Shown: positions 1 through 6,581 of the stretch, one piece after another | Layout: every line of letters begins with the position of its first letter | How positions within the stretch are numbered: the stretch's first letter is position 1 | Assembly: GCA_946617545.1 (NCBI GenBank) | Contig: CAMOKK010000075.1 | Location: 1 to 6,770, forward strand | Origin: an uncultured Bacteroidales bacterium | GTDB lineage: Bacteria; Bacteroidota; Bacteroidia; Bacteroidales; UBA932 | Length of the DNA: 6,770 nucleotides | Direction: 5' to 3' | Position numbers and translations under genes: made by a program | Notes under the pieces: generated by a model | What the model saw: the letters and a program-made list of their open reading frames with translations, nothing else | Told to the model about the DNA's origin: nothing | Database searches by the model: none

Positions 1-693
1 GGCGTCGGAAAGGCCGCGGGTGACAAAATAAGCATAGGAAGGATAAATTTCCGCCTCTTCTAAACGGGACACCACGGAGGCATCCAATTCCGGACGCAAA
101 TAACTGCCTACCAGCATCTTGTACTGCGACATATCCGGCTGCACGCCCTTTTGTTGGAACTCCTGCGCCCCGCGTTCCAGCACCTGCAGGCCCAGATAGG
201 CCGCACCCAGGGCACCGGACACGCAGATGAGGTCTTTGCTCTTGGCCGCCAGACGTCTTTTTTCCGTCAAAACGGACGTTTCGCCGGTGGCCGACACACT
301 CACATACAAACCGTTGTTGGAGGGCTGCAAATCCAGATTAAGCGCCTCAAAACCATGCTCTTTGGCCGCCACGGTAATCCCCATCCACAAGTCTTTTATC
401 TGGGGAAAGTCCAGCTTGGCCGATACCCCCAGCACCACATTCAGCAGTTTGGGGGCCGCCAAAGCTGCATATAACTCACCCGTAACACCAACGACGCATT
501 TGTAACCGAGATGTTTCAAAGGAAAGTACACCAGATTGAAATCGATGCCCTCCAGGTACATCCGGGCCGCCGTAGTGATGCGGCCGCCTTTGGTGGAGGT
601 ATAAGAGAGCCCCGTGACGGGATTATACGCAGAGAGGCGATAGAGCTGGTCTATCGCCTCTACTTTTCCAAGGTCTGAGAAAGATTCTGCCAT
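1..693 (-). CDS. ThiL-like (AIR synthase-related) protein, probable pseudoenzyme; C-terminus outside window
   Basis: Seen: 231 in-frame codons without a stop from the ATG at 693 to the window edge; an in-frame TAG at 717..715 makes this the first possible start. Family: the segment EGIDFNLVYFPLKHLGYK (residues 48-65) and DLICVSGALGAAYLGLQVLE (154-173) match what I recall of Bacteroidales thiamine-phosphate kinases, which phosphorylate thiamine monophosphate to thiamine diphosphate in the cytoplasm. Odd: the expected ThiL motifs are absent. There is no GDD near residue 30, the TTD-type motif reads TTA (40-42), NxSD reads GVTGE (69-73), GGDTT reads NLDLQPS (119-125), and DISDGL reads FVTRGL (223-228). 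The remaining fold-level similarity runs continuously, so I read it as an intact, diverged paralogue that has lost kinase chemistry rather than a decayed gene. It is lower in GC than the operon upstream of it. Function unknown; gene symbol withheld because thiL activity is doubtful. Confidence 0.82.
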   Translation of the reverse strand, partial: MAESFSDLGKVEAIDQLYRLSAYNPVTGLSYTSTKGGRITTAARMYLEGIDFNLVYFPLKHLGYKCVVGVTGELYAALAAPKLLNVVLGVSAKLDFPQIKDLWMGITVAAKEHGFEALNLDLQPSNNGLYVSVSATGETSVLTEKRRLAAKSKDLICVSGALGAAYLGLQVLERGAQEFQQKGVQPDMSQYKMLVGSYLRPELDASVVSRLEEAEIYPSYAYFVTRGLSDA

Positions 694-694
694 C

Positions 695-720
695 TTGTAG
701 AAGCGATTTAACTTCTACAA
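695..720. promoter_or_regulatory. Perfect 9-bp inverted repeat, operator-like
   Basis: Plus-strand arms TTGTAGAAG (695-703) and CTTCTACAA (712-720) are exact reverse complements separated by 8 AT-rich bases (704-711). The distal arm shares the TTG of the -7 box at 718-720, and the proximal arm ends one base before the start codon at 693. The repeat therefore covers the predicted core promoter and transcription start, the usual place for a repressor site. No T-tract follows on the minus strand, so an intrinsic terminator for the upstream operon is less likely. In read-through transcripts it would instead form a hairpin occluding the ribosome-binding region. Confidence 0.55.
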
Positions 721-725
721 AGATA
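718..725 (-). promoter_or_regulatory. Putative Bacteroidota -7 box (TATCTTTG)
   Basis: On the minus strand this reads TATCTTTG, an exact match to the Bacteroidota sigma-ABfr -7 consensus TAnnTTTG. It lies 24 bases upstream of the ATG of the ThiL-like gene and would place the transcription start around 711-714. No TTTG-type -33 box is evident about 19 bases upstream, where the sequence reads CCTT within the 3' end of the preceding gene, so the promoter may be weak or activator-dependent. It implies the ThiL-like gene can be transcribed separately from the envelope operon. Confidence 0.5.
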
Positions 726-730
726 CAAAA

Positions 731-2182
731 TTATTCCATAAAGGAAGGCTTCGCGCTGCGGAGGAAATCGTTGGTGGAATTGTTGGTGTCGGCCAGGATG
801 CCTTCCTGAGTGGTCTGGCGCCGTGCGCTGGTCCCGAAGCGGTCGGGGTCGGAGTCCACCTTGCCGCAGCCCGTGTAACCGGCATCGACGGTGGCGTTGA
901 AGGCCAGGTCACCCATGAACTGCTCCACACCGCAGTTCACGCCGTCAATCACCCACTCGTTGGGAACCAGATAGTTGCCGGAACGGATGTCGCGGGTGCG
1001 GAAAAGCTCACCGGACAGATAGAAATCTTCCTTGCCCGTCCAGGCATGGTCGGCCATGAAGGTTTCGGCGTCCATTCCGTCGGGGACACGCACCAGGGCA
1101 TAGCTTTCGTAGCCTCTCTGGTGCAGCATGAAATAGGAGAAGGAGCCCTGGAACCACAGGTTCAGGTTGGGGACGTCGGGATTGTCCACGTCGGGGAAGG
1201 ACTCGCTGCCGCTGTAGTAGAACTCAAAGGCCGCCTTGGTGAGGTCGGCGCCGCCATCGGCACTGAAATCCTGGGCCTTGACGGCCAGAATAAGGGAAGC
1301 TCCGGGCAACACGGGCACATCGTCGCCGTCTCCGGGAATCTGGTAGGCGGTATTGATGCCGATTCCCTCGGCAGGAATCTCCTGAGGAATCCAATAGGAG
1401 CCCGTAGAAGAACGGTTGGACATGTAGGAGGAGGTGCAAATCAACAGGCCGTCCGCATACACCGTCTCGGCGGTATTGTTGGTGAGCATGATGTACTGGT
1501 CTCCGTCGGAGGCGGTAGCGTTCTTTCCGTCTTCCAGCAGAACGCCGGCAAAGTAGATTTCATCAATGAGCAGCTCGCCTTCCAGTACGCTTTCGGCCAC
1601 CTGCTCGATATCTACGGCCGAGATGGTGAGGTCATCCATGGTGGCAATGACCACCTCGCCCTCGCGGGCCTCGCCGGTGGTGTTGGGTTCCAGGGTCACC
1701 GTCCAGCTGTCGGCCGCCTTGGTTTCCTCCACCTTAATCCAGGAGGCGTTGGAAACGGCCTTGGCCTCGTAATCGGCCGGCATCGGAATCTCGAAGCTGT
1801 GAGCCAGCCTGTTCAGGGTCACATACCCCACCTCCGGGGTGGAAGGAACTGCAGGACGGGACTGTACAAAGGTCACATGCTCTTCCTTGGCGGGCGTCTT
1901 GATAACAAACTCGCCGCTGCGGGAACTGGCCGATTTGTTCTGCTCCACCTGGACGGTAACGGAACCATAGCCCATTCCCTTGGCGATGGAGTAGGAAATG
2001 GTGTACCAGTCTCCCTCCGTGTACTCCACGGTAAACTGGCCCTGGGTGGTTACGGTAACGTTCTGAACGCCGGCTGCGGCATCAAAACTCATGTCGTTGC
2101 GGGAAACCGTCATGTCGGCTCCTTCCTTCTGGCAGGCAAGAGCCGCCAGCGAGACAAGGAAAATGAAAAGTGTTTTTTTCAT
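731..2182 (-). CDS. BACON-domain / DUF4876-type surface lipoprotein
   Basis: A 483-residue lipoprotein. The signal peptide is residues 1-16, with a somewhat atypical lipobox (ALAC, lipidated Cys17). The mature protein begins C-Q-K-E, resembling the Bacteroidota lipoprotein export signal that sends lipoproteins to the cell surface. Two BACON-like beta-sandwich repeats follow, at about 25-108 (ending VTFVQS) and about 118-196 (NASWIKVEE, ending IEQVA). From about 201 (LLIDEIYFAG) to the end the sequence resembles DUF4876, with DQYIMLTNNT (228-237), VPNEWVIDGVNC (406-417) and LADTNNSTNDF (463-473). That region looks like a lamin-tail-type fold. BACON domains are usually linked to carbohydrate or mucin contact, but that is inference here. 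ATG at 2182 lies 12 bases after the stop of the barrel gene with no Shine-Dalgarno; it is the last gene of the operon before the ThiL-like gene. The family assignment rests on recall, not a search. Confidence 0.8.
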   Translation of the reverse strand: MKKTLFIFLVSLAALACQKEGADMTVSRNDMSFDAAAGVQNVTVTTQGQFTVEYTEGDWYTISYSIAKGMGYGSVTVQVEQNKSASSRSGEFVIKTPAKEEHVTFVQSRPAVPSTPEVGYVTLNRLAHSFEIPMPADYEAKAVSNASWIKVEETKAADSWTVTLEPNTTGEAREGEVVIATMDDLTISAVDIEQVAESVLEGELLIDEIYFAGVLLEDGKNATASDGDQYIMLTNNTAETVYADGLLICTSSYMSNRSSTGSYWIPQEIPAEGIGINTAYQIPGDGDDVPVLPGASLILAVKAQDFSADGGADLTKAAFEFYYSGSESFPDVDNPDVPNLNLWFQGSFSYFMLHQRGYESYALVRVPDGMDAETFMADHAWTGKEDFYLSGELFRTRDIRSGNYLVPNEWVIDGVNCGVEQFMGDLAFNATVDAGYTGCGKVDSDPDRFGTSARRQTTQEGILADTNNSTNDFLRSAKPSFME

Positions 2183-2194
2183 CGTATGAATGAT

Positions 2195-3676
2195 TTAAAA
2201 AATTAATCCGATACTGGCCGATACGCCGCCCATGCGGTGTCCGGTGGCATACAGGCGGCCTTCCGCCTGCAAAGAAACGTTCAAGGCCATGCCGGCGCTC
2301 AGTTCCCGTGTCAGGGAGCTCCCGAGGCGCAGGGTGCCCCAATGGTCGGCCCAGCGGCCATAAAGGGCCGAATAGATACCCAGAAGGGCCGGGTCTGTTT
2401 TTTCCGAAGGAAGGCTCAGCCGCCGGGCCAGCGTGAAATGACCGTCCAGGGCACCCTCCAAGAGGAAAACCCACTTTCCGGAATGCGAAAGGCGACAGGC
2501 CGAAACGCCGGCGTCGGCAGCCGTGAGGGAAAGGGCGCGGTAGGGGTTCAGATTGGCATTCTGAAGGGTTTCCGCCCCCAGCCGGGGCCGCAGGCTCCAC
2601 AGGGCCGATGCGCCCGGAAAGTTCAAAACGGCGTCGGCCCGGGCACTCAGCCGATGCTGGCCGTACAAGGGAAGGTCTGTCAGGGACTGATAGGCCCCTT
2701 TTACGTCCAGGACGCCCTCCAGGCCCCTGCGATATTCGTACAAAACCGTGCCGCGATACAGTGTGCGGCCGTTTTTCCATCCGCCGACGGCAGATACCTC
2801 ATGCACATAGAGGCGGCTCATGGGAGCCTCGTTCTGGTTTTTGATGTGCCGGACATAGCGGTGCAGGGTGTATCCGGCCCGGGCAAACGCCCCTTCGCCC
2901 GAAAGGGGCTCCAGGCAGAACGCCGCACCGGCCGTCAGGCCCCGGAAACGGGCGTCGGTGGAAGAGCCGGAGCCGGAGAATCGGCCGTAATGCTGGCCCA
3001 GGCCGGTCATGTGCAGGATGGAGGTGTTGTGGCCCCGCGGGTCCATGAATTCGATGTCCTGGCTCTGGTGGTATTTTCCTATGAGGAGGCGGGCCGACAA
3101 GGCATGACCGCCCGTCTCCAGGCCCGCCGTCAGGCTGCCGTTCAGCTCGGAAGTGATGTTCCGGGGGCGGGGATCTACGCTGCGGTACTCGTGCAGGGCG
3201 CGGAAATCGAGGGCCCCGCCCACGAACCAACGGCCCATCCGGTGTACATAGGCTCCGTTAAAGCTGTACTGCTCCTTCTGGAGGTTTCCTCCCACGGTAT
3301 CGGCCGTGTGGTAGGGATACAGGAGCTCCCAGTCGGAGGAGGTGTTCATGAACACGCCCCGCCTGACGCCCCGCCGGTAGGACGCCCCGCCGCTCACGGC
3401 CGTATTCCGGTTCAGGCGGTGGCGGGCATCGGCCTTGACAAAGAATTCTCCCAGGCCTCTCCCCTCCTGCGGCAGGAAGGCCTGGTCTTCGGCCCTGAGA
3501 AGGTACCCGGCATCCACCTGCGTGAAGGAAGGAGCCGCGTTATACAGCAGCGTCTGAGCCTCCCCGCTCAGGGGGTTCAGGCGGGCGGCGGTACGGGCGC
3601 CCACGCCCAAACTGTCCTGCGCCCGGCCCGTCAGGGGCAGAGCGGCAAACAGGAGTATCAGAAGGCGCTTTTTCAT
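2195..3676 (-). CDS. DUF6850-type outer-membrane beta-barrel protein
   Basis: 493 residues counted from the ATG at 3676. The same frame is open to an ATG at 3709, but that start would put 11 extra residues before MKKRLLILLF, spoiling a clean signal peptide (1-19, cleavage at GRA/Q); the ATG at 3676 also overlaps the stop of the preceding gene as ATGA. The mature part is rich in alternating aromatic/hydrophobic strands separated by polar turns. It includes the segment YRSVDPRPRN (164-173) and GKYHQSQDIEF, and ends SIGLIF with the terminal Phe typical of BAM-assembled barrels. Overall it matches my recollection of DUF6850 barrels that accompany TonB receptors and DUF4876 lipoproteins in Bacteroidales. 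No enzymatic motif is visible, and a transport or complex-scaffold role is inference. This gene is the most GC-rich in the window (43 of 60 bases in each of the rows starting at 2281 and 3541). Confidence 0.8.
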   Translation of the reverse strand: MKKRLLILLFAALPLTGRAQDSLGVGARTAARLNPLSGEAQTLLYNAAPSFTQVDAGYLLRAEDQAFLPQEGRGLGEFFVKADARHRLNRNTAVSGGASYRRGVRRGVFMNTSSDWELLYPYHTADTVGGNLQKEQYSFNGAYVHRMGRWFVGGALDFRALHEYRSVDPRPRNITSELNGSLTAGLETGGHALSARLLIGKYHQSQDIEFMDPRGHNTSILHMTGLGQHYGRFSGSGSSTDARFRGLTAGAAFCLEPLSGEGAFARAGYTLHRYVRHIKNQNEAPMSRLYVHEVSAVGGWKNGRTLYRGTVLYEYRRGLEGVLDVKGAYQSLTDLPLYGQHRLSARADAVLNFPGASALWSLRPRLGAETLQNANLNPYRALSLTAADAGVSACRLSHSGKWVFLLEGALDGHFTLARRLSLPSEKTDPALLGIYSALYGRWADHWGTLRLGSSLTRELSAGMALNVSLQAEGRLYATGHRMGGVSASIGLIF

Positions 3677-4056
3677 TTCAGAACAATCAAGGGAAGGGTA
3701 AGGGTACATTCATCCTCCACCAGGCATACGGAATTGGCCTCGGTGGAATAGGCCGTAAAGCGGACCTTTTTCTCTCTGCCGGAGCTGAGCTCGGCCACCC
3801 CGTCAAAAGAGATGGCATAGAAGCCTTTGAGAACGGTCAGGCGGAGACGGCCTCCCACCAGCGCAGGGAAGTTATACGTTTCCAAGGTGTTGATATTCCT
3901 CAAGTAATTCCCCTGCAGGGAGGAGTCTATGGTAAGTGCCGCAATCTCCTCTCCCTCAGGCATTTGAGGAACAAGGACAAGCTGGCACCAGATGTTGTCT
4001 CTGCTGCAGCCGGAAAGCAGGCACAGGGCCAGAATCAGAGGAAGGAACTTTCTCAT
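3673..4056 (-). CDS. Small lipoprotein with a putative CNA-B/regulatory-like beta-sandwich
   Basis: 127 residues. The signal peptide has a clear lipobox, LSGC, with lipidated Cys17, so the protein should be anchored in the inner or outer membrane; the following S-R-D gives only weak support for surface export. The mature part (about 20-127) is predominantly beta-like. The pattern YNFPALVGGRLRLTVLKGFY (61-80) followed by AISFDG resembles the end of CNA-B or carboxypeptidase-regulatory domains, where a turn leads into a final G-x-Y-x-I-x-x-G strand. Cys24, Cys111 and Cys117 remain in the mature chain. DUF4876 proteins, as I recall them, carry such a domain at their own N-terminus; here it appears as a separate gene while the DUF4876-like part sits two genes downstream. 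The start overlaps the receptor stop as ATGA (4053-4056), and its stop overlaps the barrel start as ATGA (3673-3676). The gene is secure; the family is not. Confidence 0.75.
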   Translation of the reverse strand: MRKFLPLILALCLLSGCSRDNIWCQLVLVPQMPEGEEIAALTIDSSLQGNYLRNINTLETYNFPALVGGRLRLTVLKGFYAISFDGVAELSSGREKKVRFTAYSTEANSVCLVEDECTLTLPLIVLK

Positions 4057-6581
4057 AGGCTGAAATTGATTTCCATCCCGAAGTACGGGGTTACGTTGCG
4101 CCGGATATAGCTTCCGTTGAGGGTATAGTCCGGAGAGACGGACAGCAGGCGGTTCACAAACAGCGCCACGCCTATCTTGTCCCTATAAAATTTCTTGGTC
4201 ACTTTCAGGTTGATATGCATGGCGAAGGGAACCAGATAGCTGTAATTCAGCTCATCATATTCCCTCACCATGTAGCGGAGCAGCGGGTCGGAAGCATCGG
4301 CCTGGGTGAAGGGATGCTCCTGAAGCTCCTTGTCCACCCATTTCAAGGGCAGGCTGCTCTTCTGGACGGGATGGTGATTGGTGTACCAGGAAGTCTGGAA
4401 AGAGGCCGATACGATGAGCCCCAGGGAGGGAATCTGGGTATCCGTCATCAGATTGGTGGTCAGGGCCTCGTAGGTGCTTCCGTCGTTGCTTTCATAGTAG
4501 CCGGCATAGGGATATCGCGCCCCGGCCACCATCACCGACGGCACCTCCCACTCGGGAACGCTGTTGGTGTTCTTGGTCACGAACCAGGCGCCGTTGGCGG
4601 TGATGCGGGTGCCGATGGCCCGGATTCGCGGGGCCGAAAAGGTGAACTCGATGCCCTGTTTGAGGGTCTGGCTGCCGTTTACCGTCTGGGAATAGGCCGT
4701 AAGCAGGGTGTCCAGTACATACGGGAGACCTTCCAAGGAGGGCGGCCCGGTAAGCGTGCTCTTGTCTATGCCGCTGCCGTCATATTTCTTGTACTCCCTT
4801 TCCACTATGGTGGAGGCGCTCCGGAAACCGGAGCTCATGTTTTCGCGGAAGAGGGACAGCGTGAGGTTGAAGCCGTTCCAGGAGACGTCGGCACCCAGTT
4901 CTACCTTGAGGTTGCGGGCGGGGGCCAGCGCGTAGTTGACGGGGTTCACCTTGAACACCTTCATGTTCACGCGGCGCAGCTCCTTCTCCGAGGGCCAGTA
5001 GTTAAACTGCGTATAATCAGAGAAATACGGAGCAGGATAAAGCATATCCATGGTGGGGAACTTGGTGTGCTGCCCCACGCCCGCATACACGCCCGCCTCC
5101 AACGCATGGTCTCCCAGGAAGGCCCGCGGGAATTCCACCCGCACATTGGCCCGGGGATCTACGTAGGGCTTGAAATTGACGGCGTATTCCTTTCCGGCAC
5201 CGGCCAGGAAGCCGATACGGGCACCTGCAGCCCATTCAAAGCCCCAGGCACCGGCGTGGGCGCGTCCGCTGGCCTCGGCAAAGGCCGACAGCTGATGGTT
5301 GGCCGGAATCTCGGAATAGGCACGGGGACGGGTGCCCATGGAGGTGGTGAAAGGAAGCGCGGGGTCAAAGATGGAACCTTTTCCATAGTTCTTGTCCAAG
5401 GTCCACTGGAGGCCTCCCTTGAACTTATGCAGCCCCGTCTTGAAGCTGGCCACGGAGCTCAGGTAAACATAGAAGGGCCGGCCGTCCACCTTCAGGGTGG
5501 CCTCGTAGCGGGCCGGAACCATCACGGCGTCCCACTCCCCCGGCTCCGTAGCAACGGAAACCGGCGACTCGGTGGCCGATATGTTGTATTTCCAGCGGTC
5601 TATCAGGTCTTTCTCGAAGCTGACGGAGGCCTGGGTTACCCAGCTCCGGAAGAAACTTCCGTTATCCGTTGCCGTGACGGAATAATCGGCCCCGGCCTGC
5701 ACGCGGTTATAGGACGACTTGTAGGTCTCTACCGGCCCCATGTCTCCGAAATCCAGGTTTTGGTCACTCTTCTGATTGTCGAAGGAGCCGGTGTAGTCTA
5801 TGGACAGGTTCACGCTGTGCCGCCAGGCGGTCTCCCACGTCTTTCCCATCCGCAGGGTGCCGGTCAGGCGTTTGTAATTCTGCCGGGGGTTGCGGGGATC
5901 GGCCTCCGCGTTCAGGAAGTTGACGCCGGCGTTGAGGGTGAATCCCTTCCACTCGGCATCCTTTCCAAGGTAGAACAGCTTGGAGTTCATGTCGGCCTTG
6001 AAACGGGCCCTGAAGTTGTTTCCGCCGCGTTTCCGGATGATTTTCATGAGGCCGCTGGTGAGGTCTCCGTACTCTACGGAGGCAATGCCGCGGACCACCT
6101 CCACCGACTCGATGTCTTCGGTGCTCACCGTCCTCAGGTCTGTGCCCAAGTTCACAAAATCGCTTCCAAGGGAGCTGAAGGCCGGCGTATATTGCAAATT
6201 GGCATTGTTGCCGACGGGTTTTCCGTCAATGATGATGCCCGTGCCCAGGGCCGATGTGGCATAGTTCCCGCTCACCGACGCGGCGCTGCGGAAATTGGCA
6301 ATCTGGGGCGAGGTAAGCGAGGGGTCCACGGCCCGGCCGCCCGGAAGGAGCTCCAGTACGTCCCGGATACTGGAAGGCTGGATGTGGGAAATGGCGTCCT
6401 TCCCTATCTTGGAGGTGGCTGTGACGCCTTTTTCTTCCGTAGCGGTCACCACCACTTCGCGGATGGTGAACGAGCTCAGGGAGTCCGGATACACCCACGA
6501 GGCCGACGTATCCTTCTGCTGGGCGGCGGCCACAGGCGCCAGCCCCAGCATCAGAAACCCTATGAAGAGCGTTCTTCTCAT
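4053..6581 (-). CDS. TonB-dependent outer-membrane receptor (non-SusC type)
   Basis: 842 residues. Signal peptide 1-20 (ending VAAA/QQ), then a TonB box of Bacteroidota type, REVVVTAT (41-48). The plug domain spans about 53-186, with SIRDVLELLPGG (71-82), GTGIIIDGKPV (113-123) and IESVEVVRGIASVEYGDLTSG (158-178, key residues E161, R164, G165, Y171, G172). A barrel of about 650 residues follows, including KFPTMDMLYP (507-516), a conserved segment of this receptor group. The last residues are MEINFSL, with Phe at the third-last position and Leu rather than Phe at the very end. The roughly 80-residue CarboxypepD-regulatory domain of SusC proteins is absent and no SusD is adjacent, so a glycan Sus system is unlikely. 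Family role: TonB-ExbBD-energised uptake of a scarce ligand such as a metal chelate, cofactor or peptide; the substrate cannot be read from the sequence. Overlaps both neighbours by ATGA junctions. Confidence 0.93.
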   Translation of the reverse strand: MRRTLFIGFLMLGLAPVAAAQQKDTSASWVYPDSLSSFTIREVVVTATEEKGVTATSKIGKDAISHIQPSSIRDVLELLPGGRAVDPSLTSPQIANFRSAASVSGNYATSALGTGIIIDGKPVGNNANLQYTPAFSSLGSDFVNLGTDLRTVSTEDIESVEVVRGIASVEYGDLTSGLMKIIRKRGGNNFRARFKADMNSKLFYLGKDAEWKGFTLNAGVNFLNAEADPRNPRQNYKRLTGTLRMGKTWETAWRHSVNLSIDYTGSFDNQKSDQNLDFGDMGPVETYKSSYNRVQAGADYSVTATDNGSFFRSWVTQASVSFEKDLIDRWKYNISATESPVSVATEPGEWDAVMVPARYEATLKVDGRPFYVYLSSVASFKTGLHKFKGGLQWTLDKNYGKGSIFDPALPFTTSMGTRPRAYSEIPANHQLSAFAEASGRAHAGAWGFEWAAGARIGFLAGAGKEYAVNFKPYVDPRANVRVEFPRAFLGDHALEAGVYAGVGQHTKFPTMDMLYPAPYFSDYTQFNYWPSEKELRRVNMKVFKVNPVNYALAPARNLKVELGADVSWNGFNLTLSLFRENMSSGFRSASTIVEREYKKYDGSGIDKSTLTGPPSLEGLPYVLDTLLTAYSQTVNGSQTLKQGIEFTFSAPRIRAIGTRITANGAWFVTKNTNSVPEWEVPSVMVAGARYPYAGYYESNDGSTYEALTTNLMTDTQIPSLGLIVSASFQTSWYTNHHPVQKSSLPLKWVDKELQEHPFTQADASDPLLRYMVREYDELNYSYLVPFAMHINLKVTKKFYRDKIGVALFVNRLLSVSPDYTLNGSYIRRNVTPYFGMEINFSL

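Noticed and set aside
695..720. Inverted repeat as an intrinsic terminator of the envelope operon
   Set aside because: The stem is AT-rich and no run of T follows it on the minus strand; the next bases enter the start codon of the following gene.
2173..2179. A run of seven A residues (minus strand) just after the start of the BACON lipoprotein gene as a phase-variation tract
   Set aside because: It simply encodes the Lys-Lys of a normal MKKT signal peptide; seven bases is too short to argue for slippage without strain comparisons.
1..2182. Thiamine uptake system suggested by a TonB receptor operon next to a ThiL-like gene
   Set aside because: The ThiL-like gene has its own putative promoter and lacks the kinase motifs. 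No TPP riboswitch fits in the 37-base gap, and the receptor shows nothing specific to thiamine. Adjacency alone is not enough.
1046..2206. A 386-codon open frame on the plus strand opposite the BACON/DUF4876-type gene
   Set aside because: Gly/His/Val-rich antisense shadow with no recognisable motif; the lipoprotein on the minus strand explains the region.
2183..2212. Possible -7 box (TAATTTTT on the minus strand) before the BACON lipoprotein gene
   Set aside because: It misses the final G of TAnnTTTG, lies inside the end of the barrel gene, and the 12-base spacing argues for co-transcription.
2237..3751. A 504-codon open frame on the plus strand opposite the DUF6850-type barrel gene
   Set aside because: It is a GC-driven shadow of the coding strand. 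The minus-strand product has a signal peptide, barrel pattern and terminal Phe; the plus product has none.
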